64,000 bases of DNA from Periplaneta americana (taxonomy: Eukaryota; Arthropoda; Insecta; Blattodea; Blattidae). Positions 42,385-54,267 of this stretch are shown here, in pieces. The position numbers and the translations under genes are program-made. The DNA is taken from assembly GCF_040183065.1 (NCBI RefSeq), contig NC_091119.1, forward strand, positions 105,328,263 to 105,392,262, in the 5' to 3' direction. Numbering within the stretch: the first letter of the stretch is position 1; every line of letters begins with the position of its first letter. The notes beneath the pieces were generated by a model. It did not search any database and had not been told where the DNA came from. It worked only from the letters and a program-made list of their open reading frames with translations.

Positions 42385-42650
42385 TTGCCGCGTTAGTGGC
42401 TCGAGTGTTAGCGCGTTAGTCTTCCATCCAGGCTGCCTGGGTTCGATCCACGGCTAGGTCATGGTGGACAAAGCAGACGTTGTAGAGAGTTTTTCTCGGG
42501 AGTTTCGTTTCTCTCTCTATCATTCTACCAACACTATCCACCTTGTACTCATTTCATATACTATCTGCAGTAATTAAAATTAGGCTGAGATACAATCTTG
42601 TATGGGTTACCGATTTTTATATAGGATGAATTTTAATCTCCGGGCTCCTG
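42385..42650 (+). mobile_element. tRNA-derived SINE, tandem to the previous one
   Basis: A box GTTAGTGGCTCGAGTGTTAG, B box CTGGGTTCGATCCACGG, body with TTCTCGGGAGTTTCG. It begins immediately after the poly(A) tail of the upstream SINE, as if inserted in that tail. Confidence 0.7.
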
Positions 42651-42925
42651 AGGTTTATCAGACTATTCATTTGCGGATGGGGCCTGATTATACCAGGGGA
42701 TGAGACAGGATGACCCACCTGTCAGCATTGGATTCACAAATGCCACCCGGAACACTTGTCGGACTTGGAAAATCATCGCATACACAGGGCTCAAAATGGG
42801 TCAAACATGTCTAACAAGCAAAGATTCTGATGGGGACAGATAAAAAAGTTATTTTATTTTCTTTCGCTATGTTAAAAATGTCAAAAGAAGTGCTTATACA
42901 AATTTCGGCTACTCTACTACAATTA

Positions 42926-43301
42926 CGAGGGCAGTAAAAAAATAAGTTCGCCAGGACCGTTAACAGAAAGAAAACACAATTTCATTGGGAAAATTTATTG
43001 AAACAGACACAGCAAATTGTTGAGCTATTTTTCAACATATTCCCCGTCGGAATTGAGACATTCGTCATATCATGGGATCGACAGATGGTTGTCAAACGCT
43101 GGTTCCGATCCCAGGCGGCTGACTTCCACGACACAAGGATATAAAAATTGATCCCATGGTATGACAAATGTCTCAATTCTAGTGGGGGATGTGTTGACAA
43201 ATAGAGCAACAATTGTTGTATCTGTTTCAATAAATATGTCCATGTAATTGTGTTTTTTTCTGTAAACGGTCCCAGAGGAAATCACTTTATGGACGGCCCT
43301 G
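42926..43301. mobile_element. mariner-type fold-back MITE (376 bp)
   Basis: Right terminus, inverted, CAGGGCCGTCCATAAAGTG against left CGAGGGCAGTAAAAAAATA. The arms pair over about 150 bp (AATTTATTGAAACAGACAC / inverse ATTTATTGAAACAGATAC, GAATTGAGACATTTGTCATA). TA flanks both sides. The centre (near 43080-43140) contains GGTTCCGATCCCAGGCGG. No catalytic domain. Confidence 0.8.
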
Positions 43302-43304
43302 TAA

Positions 43305-44595
43305 TTGCGGTCGAGTGGTCAAAATTTGTGTAACCACTTCTTTTGATATTATTAACATGGTGGAAGAAAAAAAAGTGAAATTTTTTATCTTCTACCATCA
43401 GAAGTGTATGAACCCGTCTCCTCGAAAAGCGAATCCAAACCAAGGTAACATTATGCCTTACTGAAATTGTTACTGAAAAAAATATTATTAACGAAACAGT
43501 CGATGCTTGTATATATTTAACATTCTGAATGCTTGCATAAAGCATACTTTCATAACAATAAATCTGTTCAAGGGGAGAGTGACTTTGATTACACATAAAA
43601 ACAACAAATAAGGTAAATCAACTGATTTGATGACGTTTGTTCTATTAAAATTACATTATGACTAAATGTCAATGCTAAAAATTTTGGTATTTTGTCATGT
43701 CTATAACAATAAATGCATTTCATATCCGGACTCTGCTAATAAAATATGCATGAGAAGTTGTTCATGGATGTAGGAAAATTGTAGGAACCACTATAGGCCT
43801 ACATCGTACAGAATAAAGTTCTTTATTGTCTAACAAAATGTACTTTAGCTTCATTGTGATATAATTTTAATATTTTAGTCTATTATTTTGCAAAAAGGTT
43901 TAAGTGAGAGGATTTTTCTTATATTCTATCTTACTGACGATCAATTAAGCAAAACAAGGGACAGGTTGAAATACTTCTCTGTTGCCTAAAATTTCATATT
44001 AGTCGGAATACAGTGAGTATTAAGTTTGCACGACCCGTTTGAAAAATGCACTAAACACACTAACGAGTGGCAGCATTCTACTGCTGCCTTCTTAAATTTA
44101 AAAATTATCAGATGCAGCAAAGCAGTCTAAGTGAGATAATTTCGCCATTATATATGTATTACTCGACACGACAAGGGATGTACTTCCGGATAAGGTAGCT
44201 TCCAAGCTTCAGTTTAATTGTAGGAAATCTTTCTAATTTGGTTCGGTGAGGATTTCAGTGGCGGCTTGTGAGGCAGAGCTTCGTGTATGCTGATTTGACA
44301 ACGCTCTTACATCAGACACTAACACATATAAGATAAACACAAGATTAGCAACATTATTGAGACTATACATTATGAAATTAAATATCTTTATTACAAGTTC
44401 TCTGGATATCGCTTTTAATAGATAACAAATATATAATACAATTAACATTATTTCTTCAAATACTCTCTGAATATCCAACATTTTTGTATACTTAGAGATA
44501 GATCATCTTTCTACAACAGAATACTTAAATAGAAATTTTGAGTTTAAAACGTGGCATTTTTTTATTTTAATGTAATTCAATATTATGAATTATGC
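43305..44595. other. Unassigned DNA
   Basis: No recognisable gene or repeat boundary. Confidence 0.4.
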
Positions 44596-44764
44596 ATCGT
44601 TTACAATGACGCGACAGGACACAGCGACGCGACATTGTATAAATTATGGACCAATAGGAATGCAGAATTCCATGACGTCACGACGCAGATCGCGACTCGA
44701 CGAAAGTTTAAATTGAGTTAACTTTTACAGCGCGACGTTACCGGAATGCGTATGCGTTTTGTTT

Positions 44765-44862
44765 ATGATGGCGTCGTCTGCAGCAAAATTGAATACTTTT
44801 TCAGATGAGATGTTGATAGAATTGGTTAAAGGATGCCCTGAATTATACACAATGAACCGAGA
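44765..44862 (+). pseudogene. MADF-domain protein, first exon remnant (Harbinger accessory gene)
   Basis: From the ATG at 44765 the frame reads MMASSAAKLNTFSDEMLIEL then VKGCPELYTMNRE and meets an in-frame stop. DEMLIELVKGCPELYD-like sequence is the start of a MADF DNA-binding domain, which Harbinger elements use in their Myb-like accessory protein. GA|GTAATG just before the stop is a plausible splice donor, so the stop could be intronic. The remaining two thirds of the MADF domain was not found downstream. Confidence 0.6.
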
Positions 44863-45629
44863 GTAATGTTATTAATTTCAAGAGATTACTGTTTAGGATA
44901 TTTCAAACAAAAAAGTTTAATATAATTTTGCTCGTTTCTACTTCATTTTTGAAAAAAAAAAAATTATGTGAAACATTTCATGGCGTGTTTTGAGAAAGTC
45001 ATTGAATTAGCTTAATTCCCAACATGCTTAGTCAATTTAAGAGAGCAGTGTATTATGATAAAAATAGTTTTTGTCGTTTAAATATGCAAAAATTTCATCT
45101 GAACAATTGTAAATTTTCGTTCTGAAAAGGAATTTTAAAACGTTACATTTGTTAGATCAAATTTCTGCGTATTTATTATCATAATGCAGTGCTCTCTTAA
45201 ATTGACTGAACATATTGGTAATTAAATCTATGGTTTTTCGAAAAGACAGTAGTTTTGTTTATGAGTATTAATAAGGATGTAACTGTATGTCTTATTTGAA
45301 CTGTTGTATCAGTGAAGCGTTGTGAGTCAGTGAAGTTATGGTTTTACAGTGTACTTAATAGTTTCGATCAATGATAATTTATAGTGTCAATGAAATGTGT
45401 TCTATAGTGTCAGTGAAATGTGTTGTATTGTGTAAGTGAAATGTGTTCTAAAGTGTTAGTGAAATGTGTCATAGTGCCAGTGCAGTGAGTGAGATGAGAG
45501 TAAAATGAAAGATTATTATCCGTACCAATCTGAAACTTATGTAGGGCCTATACATATGTAGGTTGTAATGTAAAATTAGGTTCACTTATTAATTAAGTTA
45601 TTTTATGTATTATTATTAATTGTAATTAT

Positions 45630-45826
45630 TGGTTCGGAATATGTATAAGACTTTCTTGTGTTCAATTCTAACGTACCTTGTTTACATCTTTCAACCTATT
45701 TATGGGTCATCCTCAGAACTGGTCGTAGTTGGTCTTGGCGCCTCTTGTTTTGTTTCCTGTGAGGGTGTGTTCGTGTGGTATAATGTAGAGTCAAAGAGTG
45801 TGTGTAATTATTGTGTAAAAAATGTT
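45630..45826 (+). mobile_element. Single arm of fold-back element F1
   Basis: Starts CGGAATATGTATAAGACTTT and runs through TTATGGGTCATCCTCAG, TTGGTCTTGGCGCCTC and GTGAGGGTGTGTTCGTGTG to AGTCAAAGAGTGTGTG. It matches the left arm of F1 at 58966 and lacks the return arm. Confidence 0.75.
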
Positions 45827-45829
45827 AAA

Positions 45830-46055
45830 AATGTTATGTTTTATTTAACGACGCTCGCAACTGCAGAGGTTATATCAGCGTCGCCGGATGTGCCGGAATT
45901 TTGTCCCGCAGGACTTCTTTTACATGCCAGCAAATCTACTGACATGAGCCTGTCGCATTTAAGCACACTTAAATGCCATCGATCTGGCCTCGGGATCCAA
46001 CCCGAAATCTTGGGCATAGAAGGCCAGCGCTATACCAACTCGCCAACCAGGTCGA
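45830..46055 (-). mobile_element. tRNA-derived SINE family S3
   Basis: Minus strand: GGTTGGCGAGTTGGTATAGC (A box), TCGGGTTGGATCCCGAGG (B box region), body ATTTAAGTGTGCTTAAATGC and GTCCTGCGGGACAAAATTCC, tail GAGCGTCGTTAAATAAAAC. Confidence 0.8.
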
Positions 46056-46164
46056 CATTATTCTGTAAAATTGTACTGCGTATTCTTACTGTATTGTGTA
46101 TTCTTATTGTATTGTGTATATAATTGTATTGTGTATTGTAATTTGATTGTGTATTGTTTATATT

Positions 46165-46222
46165 GTTTGTACCACTGCCACCGGGTGCTTGCCCACTTGC
46201 AGTGTAAATAAATACAAATAAA
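46165..46222 (+). mobile_element. LINE-D 3' tail, second occurrence
   Basis: ACCACTGCCACCGGGTGCTT through CAGTGTAAATAAATAC and a further AAATAAAT repeat. Identical in core to the block fused to the TMEM19 copy, but preceded here by a TATTGTGTATT-type simple repeat, which shows it is an independent 5'-truncated retroelement end. Confidence 0.75.
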
Positions 46223-46349
46223 TGTTTCATATAAAACAAGTTCTATCTCGGAAAGGAAGCAAAAGGAAAACAATAATTATATTATTTTTTTGTTTAAAAT
46301 ATCTCAAAGAATAAATCTCTGAAATTAATGACATTATTTACGGTTCATT

Positions 46350-46785
46350 CTTTATATCACGGTTTGTTAACATGAAATACACAATGATTTCCATCCATGG
46401 CTCCCATGAAGTTTGGAAAATTTACTTTTTTCCAATATCCTTCTTCCGCCTCCGTGAAATTGTCCTCAGAGAGTTTCCACTTAATGAGGTGCTTTTTAAT
46501 TTATCCCAGATTACAGGACTTGTTTCTAAAACTATAGGCCTAATAGACATTGTGGAAGTTATAATACGAAAATCGTAAAGAGAGAACATAGAGAGAGAAC
46601 CAAGTTCTTAAACAGAGGTACCAACTATTAGGGAAACCTAACCTCAAAGTTACGCTTAGACGCTCTGCTGGATGCCTCCCGCATTGGAGGTTTTTGTATT
46701 TGAGGGCCAATGATATGCAGGAGATCATCAAATTGCGAAGATGTCATTCGCATATAGTTGTGATATGTTGATTTCTTCTACTTCA
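46350..46785 (-). pseudogene. PIF/Harbinger nuclease (HARBI1-like) remnant
   Basis: The minus strand reads MRMTSSQFDDLLHIIGPQIQ then KPPMREASSRASK and, after frame changes, ERLSVTLRL (the family's ERLAVTLRFL), WKLSEDNFTEAEE and KVNFPNFMGAMDGNHCVF. The last contains the GAxDGxH signature around the first catalytic aspartate of the DDE_4 nuclease. Stops and frameshifts break the gene and the second and third acidic residues were not located. It converges with the MADF exon at the other end of the element. Confidence 0.7.
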
Positions 46786-46879
46786 AAAATAGAGGAGGCA
46801 GGCATCGTTTCATTTTAAGTTTCCTAATCAACACGAACCAGCGATTCAAGTGGCGAATGTCGCGTCATTGTAAATTAAA

Positions 46880-48055
46880 CATTACTATGCATTTCCAATT
46901 CAACAAACCGCCACTTCTTACAATGGAAAATAGTGACATAGGTAGTGCAGCAATGAAGACTAGCTTAAAGTGAAGTCAAACTGGTGACAAGTACAGATGT
47001 GACATGCCAGTGAAGAAGTCTGGTGTTTCATGTGAGTCCAGATATTCATTTCTTTCGTTTGCCACCAAGTGCAGCAATAGTTTTACTAGGATCCAAAACT
47101 GCAAGAAATAGTTAATCTATCTAATTGTGTTTATGCATTATTACAACTTGTCCGGAGAACAGAATATTTCGTAATACAAAATTAATAGTTAAATATTTTC
47201 TTTATGTCTTTTGTATCCAGAAACGCACCCTAATCTTGAGCATCATTTAAAATGCATTAAAGCTACTTGGACGAAGCCTACTGATCCTTCATATATCGAC
47301 CAGAATCTAGGCTACAAGCCGAAAAATGACTGAGTCACTACAATGTAGACGTCAACTCTATGTCAGCTGAACAAACATAAGACTCAAAGTTGACCTCAAA
47401 TTTTTATTTCATTTATATATAAATCTCTTACACTGTATCACAATGAGATTGCCCCACAAAATCATTCTGATTCACGCTTTCAAGGTAGGAGGAGCTAAGA
47501 GACTCACTTGTTCACAAGATACAGTGTCTCTAACAGATCGAGTGCCGACGCGTTCAATTCCAAGGTTGCACGGTTTTTTATCAGAGAAAGTTTAAACTGA
47601 AATTAAGGAACATGTGTTTGAAATATACTTCCAAGATTATTTCAATTTCTGAGTGCAGAACATATTAGTTCGTGCAAAAGGATGGAAGTGTAAGAAAGCG
47701 GATTCGTTGCTTCAAACTCGGCAATATGTATCTTCATGTAGGAATATTGAATATTCCAGATTGTTACACTTTCGGAAAAGAAACAAGTTTATGAAAGTCT
47801 GTATTAGCATCTGGATATGATTCGACGTACATAATGTTCACTTACAATTTTTAGATAAATACTTGGATTTAGTATTATGATTAAAATTAAAGCTATTCAG
47901 CTCAACAAGTATAGATAAAGCAATCACAAGAATCAGGTATAACAATGATCATCAGTTGTATCATTTGAGCTTGTAAAACTGTACAGTTTAGGAATTTGAT
48001 CGAAAATGGGTGAAAGTTTATCACATATCATACAAATGTATTACTTCATATTTGA
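46880..48055. other. Unassigned DNA
   Basis: No recognisable gene or repeat. Confidence 0.4.
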
Positions 48056-48079
48056 ATATCAGATAGTAATTATTTTATG

Positions 48080-48425
48080 ATGAAGGATGGATAGAACAGA
48101 GAAAAATACTCTCCGGCACTGGGACCCGAACCCGGGTTTTCAACTCTACGTGCTGACGCTTTATCCACTAAGCCACACCGGATTTCAGTTCCGATGTCGG
48201 ATCGAATCCTCTCAGTTTAAGTTCTACCTCTCTGTTCCCCTTTGGTGGCCTACCCTCATATACTGTGTCACAGAATATGTGAAAGTGGCACAATATCCAA
48301 CGCACTTTGTACAGAGGTGCACTCATTACAAGTGACTAAGTGGCCGGGGTCCGACGGGATGAACGCCGTCTTCAATCACTAAGTGATTACTTACGCGTAT
48401 CATATTATTATGATGTACCGAAGTC
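48080..48425 (-). mobile_element. SINE family S4, left unit of an inverted pair
   Basis: Minus strand: GTGTGGCTTAGTGGATAAAG (A box), CCCGGGTTCGGGTCCCAG (B box), flanked by GGCCACTTAGTCACTTG on the 5' side and CTCTGTTCTATCCATCCTTC on the 3' side. Its inverted partner lies at 48490-48828. Confidence 0.75.
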
Positions 48426-48489
48426 CATATAATATTTCCGTGCAGGAATTTTGCGTTATCATATAATGAAATATATATCATATGTACTG

Positions 48490-48900
48490 TACTCCGGTTC
48501 ATCATAATAATATGATATGCGTAAGTAATCACTTAAAGACGGCGCTCATCCCGTCGGATCCCGGCTACTTAGTCACTCGTAATGAGTGGACCTCTGTACA
48601 TAGTGCGTTGGAAACTGTGCCACTGTCACATATTCTGTGACACAGTACATTAGGGTAGGCCACCAAAGGGAAAACTGAGAGGTGGAACTTGAACTGAAAT
48701 GATTCGATCCGGCATCGGAATTGGAATCCGGTGTGGCTTAGTGGATAAAGCCTCAGCACGTAGAGTTGAAAATCCTGGTTCGGGTCCCGGTGCCGGAGAG
48801 AATTTTTCTCTGTTCTATCCATCCTTCATCATATGATAACGTACAATTCCTGCACGGAAATATTATATGTACTTCGGTACATCATAATAACATTGTAATT
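48490..48900 (+). mobile_element. SINE family S4, right unit of an inverted pair
   Basis: Plus strand copy: GTGTGGCTTAGTGGATAAAG, then CTGGTTCGGGTCCCGG, ending CTATCCATCCTTCATC, and continuing into ATTCCTGCACGGAAATATTA, which is also present inverted in the 48425-48480 spacer. The two units are divergent with 5' ends together. Confidence 0.75.
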
Positions 48901-48904
48901 ATTT

Positions 48905-51900
48905 GTTTGGTTTTACTAATATATCCATGACATCCTAAGGTATTAGAGGTATGGGAACTGCAATTTGCTGGCTCCCGTATACCTAGAATAAAGTGTACAT
49001 GGATACCTTACGTAATAACCATTATCATAAATAATACACAGGTTATTTCAAACACATAACACTTGAGCCAGCATATGCAGGACATCATACAATCGAATGT
49101 TTAAGACATATTTTTCAAACACACCAAGTTCCATCAAACTCCTCTGAAAAGAGGCAAAAGTCCTTCTAACGGCACTGATCTACCTACCAATTTGTTCATT
49201 ATTATTGCGAGCAAGATGTTGGTTTTCTAGAATACAACTCGGTACCAGTGAGAATGCAACACTCGTTCTTAGAAGCTCGACATACTAGTCAGATATTAAC
49301 ACCAAGAAATAGAAGGGTCGCCCAGAATGAGAAACCCATTACCAGAGATAGTACTATCAAACGAAGAATGAAGCTATAGTTTGGCGATCATACAACCTCT
49401 AACAAGCACATTTTTATTTTTATGTTTTACAACAATATTTTACCCTTTGAAACCAACATATACATGTATACAAAAACATATTACGCACTTCTTAGAATTC
49501 AAGGTAGATATATATTCATTTTCCCAAAAATGAATCACTTCAACAACAGTAATGCTCAACACAAATATGATTCAAGAACATTTAATTATCATTTCGAGAT
49601 ATAGCTTGTTTTTCAATTACATAGTATTAATCTTACATTCATTTGCTTTTCATAAGCTCCGACTTATGGTGAAAAATTCCTCGAATTTTTTCACTTCTGA
49701 GGAATTCACTTTATGTGTTTTGTGATATATCATGATGGTAACACCTTGTATGATAAACGTTTGTACATTAATGATATTTTTCATGTATGATTGAGTAAAA
49801 ACGTATCTCTTGTAATATTATTTAGGGTACAAAATCGTATTTCTCCCAATATTTACAGCATTCAAGCAAATTCAACACGTGCAATGTACCTTCCAGATTC
49901 TTCACTTTCTCACAGACACACACAAGCACTAAATGATGAGTGTGCTCTATAATTTAAACAAAGGGAACTGTATTACATTCAGAAAATGACTGTTTTGATT
50001 ACAGGAGCTGCAGCTAAAACATTCATCTTTAAAAGACCTCCGTCTTTGTGGGTGTAGAGTATTCTACGCAAGTCCTATGTACGGGAGAAGTGAACAAACA
50101 GATTTAAAAATGAAAATGACACTTGGTAGTAGTGTTATTGGTATTTGCTATGTCAATTGTTACATGAACCACGAAACTGTACTGGAAGAAGTGAAATACG
50201 AAGTGTTCGTTTTCTACACCCACACATAACAATGACAACCTTGTACGCGCAATTTATTTTATGAGTGAAATAAATTATTTGAGCAATATTATATCGATGC
50301 AATGAACATAATTGTGAATATAAAAGTAACAAGAAAGCACATAGGAAAGAAAAACAGCAACTGTACCCAGCTTCACACTTCATTACATCGAATGCAATCC
50401 TCTGTAGTTCTAGATTGACTTCACAGTGTTACGTACAAATATGAACAGAACCACATTTTAAACTCCACTACGAATCAGAATAGCTTTTAATTCAAATGCT
50501 GAGAAGGTTATCGACAGCTGAACCCAAGAAAAAATTACAACACATTTATTATATCTAACAGTTTTAACTTAGGATAATTTTAAGACAATCATTAACGATT
50601 TCTCTATAATTAATAAACTGTTTATTTTTAATGAATCCCTTGTGTAAGTTATATACTAAATGGGCATGAATAAGGTTCTCAATTTTTAAACGATGCTCTG
50701 AAATACGATGAAAGTTCTAAACAAGTTAATTGTTATTAATTTAATTAATCTTAGATACTTTCTATAGTCGAGCAAATTTAAGTAACCCAATTCGAAGATT
50801 TCAAAGATTATTTTTTTATATACATCCAAGCTCAACTATGAAAGTTGAAATGAAGTATTCATTCACACAGGATTTTAAAGTTAAAACGAAGAATACATCA
50901 TCATACAAAATGGATTCACATTGAATGTGACGTATATGAGCATCAATAACATTTCAACAGAAGAAAACGTATTTCTTCCTTGATGTGATGTGATGTTTAT
51001 GTGTTAAGTAATAGTTTCATACATGTTTCCATTAAAACACAAAAATTAGTAAACATTATTAACATTGCAGTAGGAACCATACCACACAGGGAGTACCTGA
51101 CTGCTGGCATTTAGATTACGTATATCCAGGCTCTGTTTCCAAATATAATTTGTCATTATCTAATAGACTTTGTACTCTAGTTCTGAAGATAATGTTATCA
51201 AAATGACCAACTGGTGGAAGTATATAAACATTTTAGGAAATTTTCCTTAATTACTTAATAAAAATTAACATAACTTACGGTATTGGAAGTTAATATAACG
51301 AGCAAATTTATAAAATGAAGTACAGTATTTAACACATTTTTTGCTATTCAACAATTAGTATGATTGAAATATTAACTAATTTTGCATTATCTTGAAACAG
51401 CATTTCGTAATATGAAATTGTATATTAAAGAAGGTGCCATTACAATAAAATATTGCACTTGAATGAAGTTAAGTCAAATATGTAATATAAAAATTACTGA
51501 TAATAAAAAAATAAAATAAATAAAACGATAAGTATTTAAAAAATTACCGTTCGGAGATCATCATTCCTATGAAAGTATCGGTCTGTGAGACGATACATAT
51601 TTTTTTTTGACTTACAAATTTACGTACGTAGCTCAAGGCAGAATCGTTCGAGGTAGTCTCTGCGAAGATAAACTGGACACATAAAATCTCTTGCTATTGA
51701 TATTTATGTTCTCCTGCCATACAGTAGAGAAAATTAGAGCTTCGTTACAAGAAAAAACTGAGAATTAATACACTAAATTTATAAATGATTTTAACAATTT
51801 TAAATTTTATTTGGAAACAGGGTGCACATTCTGTAGCTCAGTTCCTTGCCCACTTTACTAACTACACTTACAACTCCTATCCTTTCAAGCAAGTGTTACA

Positions 51901-52270
51901 AGCCTTCACATTTATATTTCGTGAAGGGGTTATTCTGATCAGTTATTCATTTTATACTGAAACAATATGTACAATAGATCATTATACACTATGGTATAAT
52001 TTATTATTTCGTAATTATGATCAATTGACAATTTCTTAAGTATACATTCCAAAATATTATTCTTCCCATATATAGAGTACATGTCTAAGAACTCAGACAA
52101 AATGGCAGAATAATGGGATCTAACAAGATGGCTGAGAATTAAAATCTCTTCTTAGTTGAATATGTTTAATTTAACTATAAACTTTCTCCATAAAGTAATA
52201 TTGTTTAGTCCAGCTTTATTTGTTTATAATATAATTTCTCATAACATTTTATCTACATTTTCGAAAAAAG
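48905..52270. other. Repeat-poor AT-rich DNA; possible 3' UTR or intergenic of a minus-strand gene
   Basis: The longest stretch here without a recognisable element. I see no coding domain. If the exons proposed at 52542-52871 are real, this is downstream (3') of them on the minus strand; an AATAAA occurs on that strand near 52273. Confidence 0.35.
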
Positions 52271-52541
52271 GAAGCTTTATTTCCTCTCATCTGCAAAACT
52301 TGCAGTAAGTTTCAGAATTAGCAACACTGCATATAAGGGTTTGCGTTTTCCCTAAATAAGTAAGACCTGCTTACTTGAAAATTATTTTCGTCGTGATCAT
52401 ATATTCGTTCGGAATAAATTAGCTACCAGAATTCTGAGGTGAAAGTGAAAATAAGGACATAATCTAGTGTGTAGTAGTTGCAGATCGGAAAGCTTGAGGC
52501 ATGTTACACTACTGCGTGTTTCATATTTACATTCCTAGTGA

Positions 52542-52871
52542 TTATCCTGAAGTACTTGCAGAATGTCCCGTACGAGCCACTACCGGATCTTCCTCTTCCC
52601 GATATCCTTTCCACAGTTCAGTGTCCGTCTCACTTCGCGACGGGGACGTGATTTGAGTTCCGCCTATATGTAAAAAAAAAGAAACTCTCTCTGTCACAAT
52701 TTGAGTTCGACAGCGAGTGGGAGCTAAACGATCTGGGTCAACATCAAGTTGTAACGGAGCGTGGATCGTGGAGCTGACGTCTTCACCGCAGCAGGATGAA
52801 GAGGGAAGCGGCCAGCAAGAGCGCCAGGCAGGAGTCGACCCGGCCACAGGACTGCGTCACTTCTATGTCAA
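52542..52871 (-). CDS. Candidate 3'-terminal exons of an unidentified host gene
   Basis: A GC-rich island in AT-rich DNA. On the minus strand GTGTGTTGCAG at 52872 is a good acceptor. The following 85 nt read DIEVTQSCGRVDSCLALLLA, ASLFILLR, a likely membrane segment, up to a donor GCG|GTGAAG at 52787. A downstream acceptor (CGCGAAG, next base 52632) would join in frame to ETDTELWKGYREEEDPVVAR, TGHSASTSG and a stop at 52544. The alternative acceptor ACATATAG (next base 52663) gives a shorter tail ending HVPVAK. AATAAA lies about 270 nt downstream. I do not recognise the protein. Splicing is inferred from consensus only, and the patch may instead be an unspliced frame. Confidence 0.35.
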
Positions 52872-54267
52872 CTGCAACACACCACAGAACCGTGATTCTA
52901 GCTCATTAGGAGTAACTGTTTTGTGGGTTAAATGTCAACCTCCACAAAGGCTTGTTTGATATTTTTACATTTTCTGAGTTGTTAAAATTCTGTAGCACAG
53001 TGCATGAAACCAATAACTCTCACTCAAAAAAAGATAATACTAGCAATGTGATGCTAATCCTTTAATACAGTGATGTCAAAGCAAGCGCATTTTTCTGACC
53101 TTGAAGTCGTGCGCGGGCATCAAGCGCTAAGAATGGAAAGAGGAAGGGTTGTGTATAATAAATAAGTAGCCTGTTGGGTTAAGAAAACAGTGGTGCACAA
53201 GCTTCAGACGGAACGTGAAATTTTTATGTCTTTTTTTATATGACTTCTTTCTGTTTGATATTATCTATATTGTCTGTAAAACAAAAGTACAAACACTGAT
53301 TTCTTAATATTGCAGTTGTGTTTCAAAAGTTAATAACATAATAAAGAGTTAAGAAGGAATATTTACATAAATTCCATAGTAGTACAACTATACTGTACTA
53401 AATCGATGAAACACATCATTCATAAAGAAAGTGATATCTCAAAAAAAGAGACTGAGTATGACATGATAAGTTGGAATTGATATATTCTGGTACCTTTACC
53501 CTTATAAAAGCAATCAATAAACTAATCAAAACAATATTACAGTACAAAGCAAAGTTACCTAGGTGCTGTATATGTTTTAAGTGTAACTAATATTACATAA
53601 CAAAACTCTTATCGCATTATGCTTTTAAGGTGATATTGGTGAGCAACTTCCTATCATCAGAATATTAAATTATTTTCTCGAAATGTGCTGACGCTATAGA
53701 GCTGACATTTTTACAACACGTGGATACGTATATTTTGCTTCTGATGTAACAGCAGTTGCTTTGTTAATTCATTTCCTTACAAACAATTTCCATGCGAATA
53801 TTTTCAAAATTTTCAATACACTAACTTCAGTAATACGTATTTACGGTATATTATATTTACGAAAACATTCTGTAAGGCTACTAAATAAATATACCTATAT
53901 CTGAAAATTTGACTTTTCTATAAAAAAGTTGAGAAAATATTTCTTTTGAATAAAAAAATCAAACTTTTGAAAAATGAGCATTAAAATTAAAACTTACATT
54001 CTTATAATGCAGTTATACTTCTCAGACAAATCTAAAAATTAACATGGACACATTTTAATACGTTCTCTTTCCTTTATGCATTGAATCAGTGTTGGCCATC
54101 CCTGAATATAGCTCAACCAAGCGGCATATACCACCTCTTTCGTCTGTCTCTTTCCTTTACGCTGTAAAGCTCTCAGGCACTCCTGAGCTCTAAAGCGCGC
54201 GCTTGCTCCTATGGGCATCAATTGACATGACTGCTTTAATATATCATCCCTCAAATTGTATTATGTA

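Larger units (their letters stand above)
44600..46874. mobile_element. PIF/Harbinger element with remnants of both genes
   Basis: A 17-bp perfect TIR, TTTACAATGACGCGACA (44600-44616) and its inverse (46858-46874), brackets a MADF coding exon on the plus strand near the left end and a Harbinger nuclease remnant on the minus strand near the right end. That is the two-gene plan of autonomous PIF/Harbinger elements. The middle has been replaced or invaded by a fold-back arm, a SINE and a LINE-D tail. No 3-bp target duplication was found at these ends, so the true termini may lie slightly outside. Confidence 0.7.

Noticed and set aside
44765-44862. MADF exon as part of a host regulatory gene
   Set aside because: It lies just inside Harbinger TIRs with a nuclease remnant at the other end, so a transposon accessory gene is the simpler reading.
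54039-54254. 71-codon minus-strand frame containing RKGKRQTKEVVYAAWLSYIQ
   Set aside because: Not low complexity, but I found no recognisable domain, splice signal or second copy, so I do not call it.
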